Source: Calliopsis andreniformis | Taxonomy: Eukaryota > Arthropoda > Insecta > Hymenoptera > Andrenidae | Direction: 5' to 3' | DNA: 64,000 nt | NCBI RefSeq assembly: GCF_051401765.1 | Contig: NW_027480505.1 | Span: 1,364,001-1,428,000 of the forward strand | Shown: one piece after another, positions 49,825-59,848 of the stretch | Numbering within the stretch: the first letter of the stretch is position 1 | Layout: each line of letters begins with the position of its first letter | Program-made: the position numbers and the translations under genes | The notes under the pieces: model-generated | Databases searched by the model: none | What the model saw: the letters and a program-made list of their open reading frames with translations, nothing else | Told to the model about the DNA's origin: nothing

Positions 49825-51650
49825 TGCTTCTGGCGTTCACTTCTTAGGCCCTAACTATTCGATCTGGTGGAACAACGCCCTAGGGTGAAGCCTAGGTTGC
49901 CCGGAACGTAGAAATGACCATAACTTTTACACTTGTAGCAATTATTCGTTTTATACAATCGAAAAACTGTTCTATTTATTTTGTATTTTATGCTTCGGGC
50001 GTTAACATCTAAGGCCCTAACTGTTTGATCTGGTGGAGCAACGCCCTAGAGTGAAGCCTAGGTTGCCCGGAACGTATAAGTGACCATAACTTCCACACTG
50101 GTTACCATTATTCGTTTTATGCGATGGAAAAGCTGTTGTATTTATATCGTATTTTATGCTTCTGGCGTTGACTTCTTAGGCCCTAACTATTCCATCTGGT
50201 GGAACAACGCCCTAGGGTGAAGCCTAGGTCGCCCGGGAAGTAGAAATGACCATAACTTTCACACTGGTTGCTATTATTCGGTTTATACGATGGAAAAACT
50301 GTTAGATTTATATTGCATATTATGCTTCTGGCATTGAATTCTAAGTCCCTAGCTATTCCATCTGGTGGAGCAACACCCTAGCGTGAAGCCTAGGTTGCCC
50401 GGAACGTAGAAATGACCATTACTTTCACACTGTTTGCAATTATTCATTTTATACGATGGAAAAACTGTTGTATTTATATTGTATTTTATGCTTCTGGCGT
50501 TCACTTCATAGGCCCTAACTATTCGATCTGGTGGAACAATGCCCTACGGTGAAGCCTAGGTTGCCCGGAACGTAGAAATGACCATAACTTTCACACTGGT
50601 AGCAATTATTCGTTTTATACAATGGAAAAACAGTTATATTTATATTGTATCTTATGCTTCTGGCGTTGACATCTTAGGCCCTAACAATTCGATCTGGTGG
50701 AGCAACGCCCTAGAGTGAAGCCTAGGTTGCCTGGAACGTACAAATGACCATCACTTTCACACGGGTTGCAATTATTCCTGTTATAGGATGGAAAGACTGT
50801 TGTATTTTTATTGTATTTTATGCTTCAGGCGTTGACTTCTGAGGCCGCAGCTATTCGATGTGGTGGAAGAACGCCATAGAGTGAAGCCTAGGTTGCCCGG
50901 AACGTAGAAATGACCAGAACTTTCATACTGGTTGCAATCATTCGTTTTATAGGATGGAAGAACTGTTGTATTTATATTGTATTTTATGCTGCTGGCGTTC
51001 ACTTCTTAGGCCCTAACTATTCGATCTGGTGGAACAACGCCCTGGGGTGAAGCCTAGGTTGCCCGGAACGTAGAAATGACCATAACTTTCACACTGGTTG
51101 CTATTATTCGTTTTATACGATGGAAAAACTGTTCTTTTTGTTCTGTATTTTATGCTTCGGGCGTTGACTTCTAAGGCCCTAACTGTTTGATCTTGTGGAG
51201 CAACGCCATTGTGTGAAGCCTAGGTTGCCCGGACCGTAGAAATGATCATTACTTTCGCACTGGTTGCAATTAGTCATGCTATACGATGGAAAAGCTGTTG
51301 TATTTATATTGTAATTTATGCTTCTGGCGTTGACTTCTATGGCCCTACCTATTCGATCTGGTGGACCAACGCCCTAGAGTGCAACCTAGGTAGGCCGGAT
51401 CCTCGAAATGGCCATAACTTTCACACTGAATGCTATTATTCGTTTTATGCGATGGAAAAACTGTTATATTTATGTTGTATATTATGCTTCTGGCGTTGCC
51501 TTCTAAGGCACTAACTATTCGATCTGGTGGAGCAACGCCCTAGAGTGAAGCCGAGATTGCCCGGAACGTAGGAATGACCATAACTTTACCACTGGTAGTA
51601 ATTATTCGTTTTATGCAATGGAAAAACAGTTATATTTATATTGTATCTTA
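49825..51650. repeat. Main HOR, unit 11 (m1-m10 plus m11/m5 hybrid)
   Basis: m1-m10 are in order and the eleventh position (51485) is the same m11/m5 hybrid as at 34057, including GCCGAGATTGCCC, GTAGGAATGACC and ACTTTACCACTGGTAG. m10 has GACCAACGCC and GTGCAACCTAGGTAGGCC, as in unit 3. From the 3' part of m4 onward this unit and the next are a copy of about 33000-35600 at offset 17428. Confidence 0.92.
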
Positions 51651-53051
51651 TGCTTCTGGCGTTGACTTCTTAGGCCCCAACAATTCGATCTGGTGGAGCA
51701 ACGCCCTAGAGTGAAGCCTAGGTTGCCTGGAACGTACAAATGACCATCACTTTCACACGGGTTGCAATTATTCCTGTTATGGGATGGAAAGACTGTTGTA
51801 TTTTTATTGTATTTTATGCTTCAGGCGTTGACTTCTGAGGCCGCAGCTATTCGATGTGGTGGAAGATCGCCATAGAGTGAAGCCTAGGTTGCCCGGAACG
51901 TAGAAATGACCAGAACTTTCATACTGGTTGCAATCATTCGTTTTATAGGATGGAAGAACTGTTGTATTTATATTGTACTTTATGCTGCTGGCGTTCACTT
52001 CTTAGGCCCTAACTATTCGATCTGGTGGAACAACGCCCTGGGGTGAAGCCTAGGTTGCCCGGAACGTAGAAATGACCATAACTTTCACACTGGTTGCTAT
52101 TATTCGTTTTATACGATGGAAAAACTGTTCTTTTTGTTCTGTATTTTATGCTTCGGGCGTTGACTTCTAAGGCCCTAACTGTTTGATCTTGTGGAGCAAC
52201 GCCATTGTGTGAAGCCTATGTTGCCCGGAACGTAGAAATGATCATTACTTTCGCACTGGTTGCAATTAGTCATGCTATACGATGGAAAAACTATTGCATT
52301 TTTATTGTATTTTATGCTTCTGGCGTTGACTTCTATGGCCCTACCTATTCGATCTGGTGGAGCAACGCCCTAGAGTGCAGCCTAGGTAGCCCGGATCCTC
52401 GAAATGGCCATAACTTTCACACTGAATGCTATTATTCGTTTTATGCGATGGAAAAACTGTTATATTTATGTTGTATATTATGCTTCTGGCGTTGCCTTCT
52501 AAGGCCCTAACTATTCAATCTGCTGGAGCAACGCCCTAGTGTGTAGCCTAGGTTGCCTGGAAAGTAGAAATGACCATAACTTTCATACTGGTTGCAATTA
52601 CTCGTTTTATATGATGGAAAAACTGTTGTATTTATATTGAATTTTATGCTTCTGGCGTTCACTTCTTAGGCCCTAACTATTCGATCTGGTGGAACAACGC
52701 CCTAGGGTGAAGCCTAGGTTGCCCGGAACGTAGAAATGACCATAACTTTTACACTTGTAGCAATTATTCGTTTTATACAATCGAAAAACTGTTCTATTTA
52801 TTTTGTATTTTATGCTTCGGGCGTTAACATCTAAGGCCCTAACTGTTTGATCTGGTGGAGCAACGCCCTAGAGTGAAGCCTAGGTTGCCCGGAACGTATA
52901 AGTGACCATAACTTTCACACTGGTTACCATTATTCGTTTTATGCGATGGAAAAGCTGTTGTATTTATATCGTATTTTATGCTTCTGGCGTTGACTTCTTA
53001 GGCCCTAACTATTCCATCTGGTGGAACAACGCCCTAGGGTGAAGCCTAGGT
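51651..53051. repeat. Main HOR, unit 12 (m6-m11) and terminal partial unit (m1-m3 part)
   Basis: m6-m11 haplotype II fill 51651-52646. m1 (52647) and m2 (52813) follow, and m3 (52979) is kept up to about 53051. There the HOR sequence GGTCGCCCGGGAAG is replaced by GGTTGCTCGGAACG of a non-HOR monomer. This is the right edge of the main HOR domain. Confidence 0.92.
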
Positions 53052-53698
53052 TGCTCGGAACGTAGAAATGACCATTACTTTCACAATGTTTGCAATTATT
53101 CATTTTATACGATGGAAAAACTGTTGTACTTATATTGTATTTTATCCTTCTGGCGTTGATTTCTAGGTCCCTAGCTATTCGATCTGGTGGAGCAACGCCC
53201 TAGAGTTAAACCTAGGTTACCCGAAACACAGAAATGACCAGTACTTTCACACTGATTGCAGTTATTCCTGTTATACGATGGAAAAACTGTTGCATCTTTA
53301 TTGTATTTTATGCTTCTGGCGTTGACTACTAAGGCCCCAACTGTTCGATCTGGTGGAGCAACGCCCTAGAGTGTAGCCTAGGTTGCTCGGAATGTTGAAA
53401 TGTCCATAACTTTCACACTGGTTGCAATTATTCGTTTTATACGATGGAAAAACTGTTGCATCTGTATTGCATTTTATGCTTCTGGCGTTGACATCTAAGG
53501 CCCTAATTATTCGATCTGGTGGAACAACGCCCTAGAGTGACGCCTAGGTTCCCCGGAACGTAGAAATGACCTTTACTTTCACAATGTTAGCAATTATTAG
53601 TTTTATACCATGGAAAAACTGTTGTACATATATTGTATTTTATTCTTCTGGCGTTGACTTCATAGACCCTAACTATTCGATCTGGTGGAGCACCGCCC
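53052..53698. repeat. Junction monomers right of the main HOR
   Basis: Four non-HOR monomers. Variants such as ATCCTTCTGGCGTTGATTTC, GAGTTAAACCTAGGTTACCC and GACTACTAAGGCCCCAAC belong to classes frequent in the arms (compare 3200-3400 and 1200). No gene or unique sequence is seen. Confidence 0.8.
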
Positions 53699-54248
53699 TA
53701 TAGTGAAGCCTAGGTTGCCGGGAACGTAGAAATGAGCATCACTTTCACACTGGTTGCAATTATTCCTGTTATATGATGGAAAAGCTGTTGTATTTATATT
53801 GTCTTTTATGCTTCTGGCGTTGACTTCTAAGGCCGTAGCTATTAGATGTGGTGGAGCAACGCCCAAGTGTGACGCCTAGGTTGCTCGGAACGTATAAATG
53901 ACCATTACTTTCACAATGTTTGCAATTATTCATTTTATACGATGGAAAAACTGTTGTACTTATATTGTATTTTATCCTTCTGGCGTTGAATTCTAAGTGC
54001 CTAGCTATTCGATCTGGTGGAGCAACGCCATATAGTGAAGCCCAGGTTGCCCGGAACGTAGAAATGACCACTACATTCACACTGTGTGCAATTATTCATT
54101 TTATACGATGGAAAAGCTGTTGTACTTATATTGTATTTTATGCTTCTGGCGATGACTTCTAAGGCCGTAGCTATTAGATGTGGTGGAGCAACGCCATAGA
54201 GTGACGCCTAGGTTGCCCGGAACGTAGAAATGACCATCACTTTCACAC
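53699..54248. repeat. Third copy of arm sequence 1757-2306
   Basis: About 550 bp match 1757-2306 (offset 51942) and 56560-57109 (offset 2861). Shared markers are GCCCTATAGTGAAGCC, GTCTTTTATGC, GCGCCCAAGTGTGACG-like sequence, GAATTCTAAGTGCCTAGC and CACTGTGTGCAATT. The distance of 2861 bp equals 17 monomers plus the 39-bp insert lying between the copies, so the register is consistent. Differences are few, for example CGTATAAATGACC here versus CGTAGAAATGACC. Confidence 0.9.
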
Positions 54249-54803
54249 TGGTAGCAATTATTCGTTTTATACGATGGAAGAACTGTTGTATTTATATTGT
54301 ATTTTATGCTTCTGGCGTTGAATTCTAAGGCACTAACTATTCGCTCTGGTGGACCAACGCCCTGAAGTGAAGCCTAGGGTGCCCGGAACATAGAAATGAC
54401 CATCACTTTCAAACTGGTTGCTTTATTCCTGTTATATGATGGAAAAAGTGTTGTATTTTTATTGCATTTTATGTTTCGGGCGTTGACTTCTAAGGCCCTA
54501 ACTATTAGATTTGTTGGAGCAACGACCTAGGGTGAAGCCCAGGTTGCCCGGAAAGTAGAAATGTCCATAACTTTCATACTGGTTGCTATTATTCGTTTTA
54601 TACGATGGAAAAACTGTTGTATTTGTATTGTATTTTATGGTTCTGGCGTTCACTTCTAAGGCCCTAACCCTTCGATGTGGTGGAGCAACGCCTCAGAGTT
54701 AAGTCTAGGATGCCCGAAACGCTGAAATGGTCATTACTTTCACATTGGTTGCAATTATACGTTTAATACGATGGAAAAGCTGTTGTATTTATATCGTATT
54801 TTA
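54249..54803. repeat. Link between third arm copy and right arm
   Basis: Just over three monomers with private variants (TTCGCTCTGGTGGACC near 54342, TTGCTTTATTCCTG with a small loss near 54420, CTCAGAGTTAAGTCTAGG near 54692). Because the left arm begins at the window edge, it is not possible to tell whether this stretch also lies left of position 1. Confidence 0.75.
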
Positions 54804-57456
54804 TGCTTCTGGCGTTGACTTCTTAGGCCCTAACTATTCCATCTGGTGGAACAACGCCCTAGGGTGAAGCCTAGGTTGCACGGAACGTAGAAATGACCAT
54901 AACTTTCACACTGGTAGCAATTATTCGTTTTATACGATGGAAGAACTGTTATATTTGTATTGTACTTTATACTTCTGGTGTTGACTTCTAAGGCCCTAAC
55001 TATTCGATCTGGTGGAGCAACGCCCTAGAGTGAAGCCTAGGTTGCCGGGAACGTGGAAATGACCATCGCTTTCACACTGGTTGCAATTATTCCTGTTATA
55101 CGATGGAAAAGCTGTTGTATTTATATCGTATTTTATGCTTCTGGCGTCGACTTCTTAGCCTCTAACTATACCATCTGATGGAACAACGCCCTAGGGTGAA
55201 GCCTAGGTTGCCCTGGACGTAGAAATGAACATTACTTTCACACTGGTTGCAATTATTCGTTTTATACAATGGAAAAACTGTTGTACTTATTTTGTTTTTG
55301 ATGCTTCTAGCGTTGACTTCTTAGGCCCTAACTATTCGATCGGGTGGAGCAACGCCTTAGAGTGAAACGTAGGTTACTCGGAACGTAGAAATGACCATTA
55401 CATTCACACTGGTTGCAATTATTCCTGTTATGACCATTACTTTCACACTGTTTGCAATTATTCATTTTATACGATGGAAAAGCTGTTGTATTTATATCGT
55501 ATTTTATGCTTCTGGCGTCGACTTCTTAGCCTCTAACTATACCATCTGATGGAACAACGCCCTAGGGTGAAGCCTAGGTTGCCCTGGACGTAGAAATGAC
55601 CATTACCTTCACGCTTGTTGCAATTATTCCTGTTACTCGACGAAAAAGCTGTTGCATTTCTTATTGTATTTTATGCTTCTGGCTTTGGCTTCTAAGTCCG
55701 TAACAATTAGATGTGGTGGAGCAACGCCCTAGAGTGAAGCCAAGGTTGCCCGGAAAGTAGAAATGACCATAACTTTCATACTGGTTCAATTATTCGTTTT
55801 ATACGATGGAAAAACTGTTGTATTTATATTGTATTTTATGTTTCTGACGTTGAATTCTAAGGCCGTAGCTATTGGATGTGGTGGAGCAACGCCCTAGAGT
55901 TAAACCTAGGTTACCCGGAACGTAGAAATGACCAGTACTTTCACACTGTTTGCAGTTATTCCTGTTACACGATGGAAAAACTGTTGCATATTTATTGTAT
56001 TTTGTGCTTCTGGCGTCGACTACTAAGGCCCTAACTGTTCGATCTGGTGGAGCAACGCCCTAGAGTGAAGCCTAGGTTGCCCGGAACGTAGAAATGGTCA
56101 TAACTTTCATACTGGTAGCAATTGTTCGTTGTATACAATGGAAAAACTGTCTCTATTTATTTTGTATTTTATGCTTCTGGCGTTGACTTCTAAGGCCCTA
56201 ACTCTTCTATCTGGTGGAGCAACGCCTCAGAGTTAAGTCTAGGATGCACGAAACGCCGAAATGATCATTACTTTCACATTGGTTGCAATTATACGTTTTA
56301 TACGATGGAAAAGCTATTGTATTTATATCGTATTTTTTGCTTCTGGCGTTGTCTTCTTAGGCCCTAACTATTCCATCTGGTGGAACAACGCCCTAGGGTG
56401 AAGCCTACGTTGCCCGGAACGTAGAAATGACCACAACTTTCACACTGGTAGCAATTAATCGTTTTATACAATGGAAGAACTGTTATATTTATACTGTATT
56501 TTATGCTTCTGATGTTCACTTCTAAGGCCCTAACTATTCGATCTGGTGGAGGAACGCCCTATAGTGAAGCCTAGGTTGCCGGGAACGTAGAAATGACCAT
56601 CACTTTCACACTGGTTGCAATTATTCATTTTATACGATGGAAAAGCTGTTGTATTTATATTGTCTTTTATGCTTCTGGCGTTGACTTCTAAGGCCGTAGC
56701 TATTAGATGTGGTGGAGCAACGCCCAAGTGTGACGCCTAGGTTGCTCGGAACGTAGAAATGACCATTACTTTCACAATGTTTGCAATTATTCATTTTATA
56801 CGATGGAAAAACTGTTGTACTTATATTGTATTTTATCCTTCTGGCGTTGAATTCTAAGTGCCTAGCTATTCGATCTGGTGGAGCAACGCCATATAGTGAA
56901 GCCCAGGTTGCCCGGAACGTAGAAATGACCACTACATTCACACTGTGTGCAATTATTCATTTTATACGATGGAAAAGCTGTTGTACTTATATTGTATTTT
57001 ATGCTTCTGGCGATGACTTCTAAGGCCGTAGCTATTAGATGTGGTGGAGCAACGCCATAGAGTGACGCCTAGGTTGCCCGGAAAGTAGAAATGACCATCA
57101 CTTTCACACTGGTTGCAATTATTCCTGTTATACGATGGAAAAGCTGTTGTATTTATATCGTATTTTATGCTTCTGGCGTTGACTTCTTAGGCCCTAACTA
57201 TTCCATCTGGTGGAACAACGACCTAGGGTGAAGCCTAGGTTGCCCGGAACGTTGAAATGACCGTTACTTTCACACTGGTTGCAATTATTCGTTTTATACG
57301 ATGGAAAAACTGTTGTATTTATTTTGTATTTGGTGCTTCTGGCGTTGACTTCCTAGGCCTTAACTATTCGATCTGGTGGAGCAGCGCCATAGAGTGAAGC
57401 CTAGGGTGCCCGGAAAGTAGAAATGAACATTATTTTCACACTGGTTGCAATTATTC
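54804..57456. repeat. Arm block A1, right copy
   Basis: Collinear with 1-2653 at offset 54803. It carries the same 39-bp insert monomer and the same rare variants. Private differences include GGAGGAACGCCC near 56548 (GGAGCAACGCCC in the left arm). The left edge of the homology cannot be defined because the left copy is cut by the window start. Confidence 0.93.
55392..55469. repeat. 39-bp internal tandem duplication within a monomer (right copy)
   Basis: This is the same out-of-register duplication as at 589-666, exactly 54803 bp downstream. Both copies have the same junction (CCTGTTA then TGACCATTACTTTCACACTG). A shared rare junction is strong evidence that the two arms derive from one ancestral block rather than from independent similarity. 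Confidence 0.93.
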
Positions 57457-58452
57457 GTTTTATACGATGGAAAAACTGTTGTATTTATTATGTATTTTAT
57501 GCTTCTGCCGATGTATTTTAAGGCCGTAGCTATTCGATGTGGTGGAGCAACGCCCTAGAGTGAAGCCTAGGTTGCCCGGAACCTAGAAATGACCATTACT
57601 TTCTCACTGGTTGCAATTATTCGTTTTATACGATGGAAAAGCTGTTGTATTTATATTGTATTTTATGCTTCTGGCGTTGACTTGTAAGGCCGTAGCTATT
57701 AGATGTGGTGGAGCGACGCCCTAGTGTGACGCCTAGGTTGCCCGGAACGTAGAAATGACGATTACTTTCACAATGTTTGCAATTATTCGTTTTATACGAT
57801 GGAAAAACTGTTATAGTTATATCGTATTTTATTCTTCTGGCGTTGATTTCTAAGTCCCTAGCTCTTCGATCTGGTGGAGCAACGCCCTAGAGTTAAACCT
57901 AGGTTACCCGGAACGTATAATTGACCAGTACTTTCACAATGTTTGCAATTATTCATTTTATACGATGGAAAAACTGTTGTACTTATATTGTATTTTATTC
58001 TTCTGGCGTTTACTTCTTAGGCGCTAACTATTCGATCTGGTGGAACAACGCCCTAGAGTGAAGCCTAGGTTGCCCGGAACGTAGCAATGACCATTACGAT
58101 CACACTGTTTGCAAATATACATTATATACGATAGAAAAGCTGTTGTATTTATATTGTATTTTATGCTTCTGGCGTTTACTTCTTAGGCCCTAATTATTCG
58201 ATCTGGTGGAGCACCGCCATAGAGTGAAGCGTAGGTTGCCCGGAACGTAGCACATACCATTACCTACAAACTGATTGCAATTATTCCTGTTATACGATGG
58301 AAAAGCTGTACAATTTATTTTGTATTTTATGCTTCGGGTGTCGACTTATAAGGCCCTAACTATTCAGGCTGGTGGAGCAACATCCTAGAGTGAAGCCTAG
58401 GCTGCCCGGAACGTAGAAATGACCATCACTTTCACACTGGTTGCAATTATTC
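57457..58452. repeat. Six-monomer (996 bp) segment present only in the right arm
   Basis: Between A1 and A2 the right arm has exactly 996 bp that the left arm lacks. Both borders fall at the same monomer position: TTGCAATTATTC then GTTTTATACG on one side, and CGGTTATACG on the other. Within it are monomers with GTTTACTTCTTAGG and GTTTGCAAATATACATTATA (near 58108) and one with AGCACATACCATTACC, an R-cassette relative. It was either gained here or lost from the left arm by in-register unequal exchange. Confidence 0.92.
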
Positions 58453-59848
58453 CGGTTATACGATGGAAAGACTCTTGTATATTTATTGTATTTTATGCTT
58501 GGGCGCTGACTTCTATGGCACTACCTATTCGATCGGTTGGAGCAACACCCTACAGTGAAGCCTAGGTTGCCCGGAATGTGGACATGACCATAATCTTCTC
58601 ATAGGTTGCAATTATTCGTTTTATACGATGGAAAGACTGTTGTATTTATTTTGTAGTTTATGCTTCTGGCGTTGACTTTTAAGGCCCTAACTCTTCGATC
58701 TGGCGGAGCAACGCCTCAGAGTTAAGTCTTGGATGCCCGAAACGCCGAAATGATCATTACGTTCACACTGGTTGCAATTATTCGTTTTATACAATGGAAA
58801 GACTGTTGTATTTATTATGTATTTGGTGCTTCTGGCGTTGACTTCTTAGGCCATAACTATTCCATCTGGTGGAGCAACGCCATAGAGTGAAACGTAGGTT
58901 GCCCGGAACGTAGAAGTGACCATTACTTTCACAATGTTTGCTATTACTCATTTTATACGGTGGAAAAACTGTTGTACTTATATTATATTTTATTCTTCTG
59001 GCGTTGATTTCTAAGTCCCTAGCTATTAGATCTGGTGGAGCAACGCCCTAGAGTTAAACCTAGGTTACCCGGAACGTAGAAATGACGAGTACATTCACAC
59101 TGTTTGCAGTAATTCCTGGTACACGATGGAAAAATTGTTGCATATTTATTGCATTTTGTGCTTCTGGCGTTGACTACTAAGGCCCTAACTGTTCGATCTG
59201 GTGGAGCAACGCCCTAGAGTGAAGCCTAGGTTGCCCGGAACGTAGAAATGACCATAACTTTCATACTGGTAGCAATTATTCGTTATATACAATGGAAAAA
59301 CTGTTCTATTTATTTTGTATTTTATGCTTCTGGCGTTGACTTCTAAGGCCCTAACTCTTCGATATGTTGGAGCAACGCCTCAGAGTTAAGTCTAGGATGC
59401 ACAAAACGCCGAAATGATCATTACTTTCATATTGGTTGCAATTATACGTTTTATACGATGGAAAAGCTGTTGTATTTATATCGTATTTTATGCTTCTGGC
59501 GTTGACTTCTTAGGCCCTAACTATTCCATCGGGTGGAACAACGCCCTAGGGTGAAGCCTAGGTTGCCCGGAACGTAGAAATGACCATATCTTTCACACTG
59601 ATAGCAATTAATCGTTTTATACAATGGAAGAATTGTTACAATTATACTGTATTTTATGCTTCTGGTGTTGCCCTCTAATGCCCTAACTATTCGATCTGGT
59701 GGAGCAACGCCCTAGAGTGAAGCCTAGGTTGCCGGGAACATAGAAATGACCATCACTTTCACACTGGTTGCAATTATTCCTGTTATACGATGGAAAAGCT
59801 GTTGTATCTATATCGTATTTTATGCTTCTGGCGTTGACTTCTTAGGCC
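58453..59848. repeat. Arm block A2, right copy
   Basis: Collinear with 2654-4048 at offset 55799-55800. It keeps CATACTGGTAGC where the left copy lost one base. Other marks are TTATGCTTGGGCGCTGAC and GTTGCCCTCTAATGCCC, both shared with the left arm. Confidence 0.92.

Noticed and set aside
30226..52510. Repeated 64-codon minus-strand and 101-codon plus-strand frames in the HOR units as a possible small-protein family
   Set aside because: They lie on opposite strands of m6-m7 and m9-m10 and have the near identity expected from HOR copying. Both strands being open in neighbouring monomers is explained by the low number of stop codons in certain frames of this monomer. The translated strings show no recognisable domain.
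29243..53051. CRISPR array
   Set aside because: The repeats are 166 bp, adjoin directly and have no unique spacers. No cas-like gene is present.
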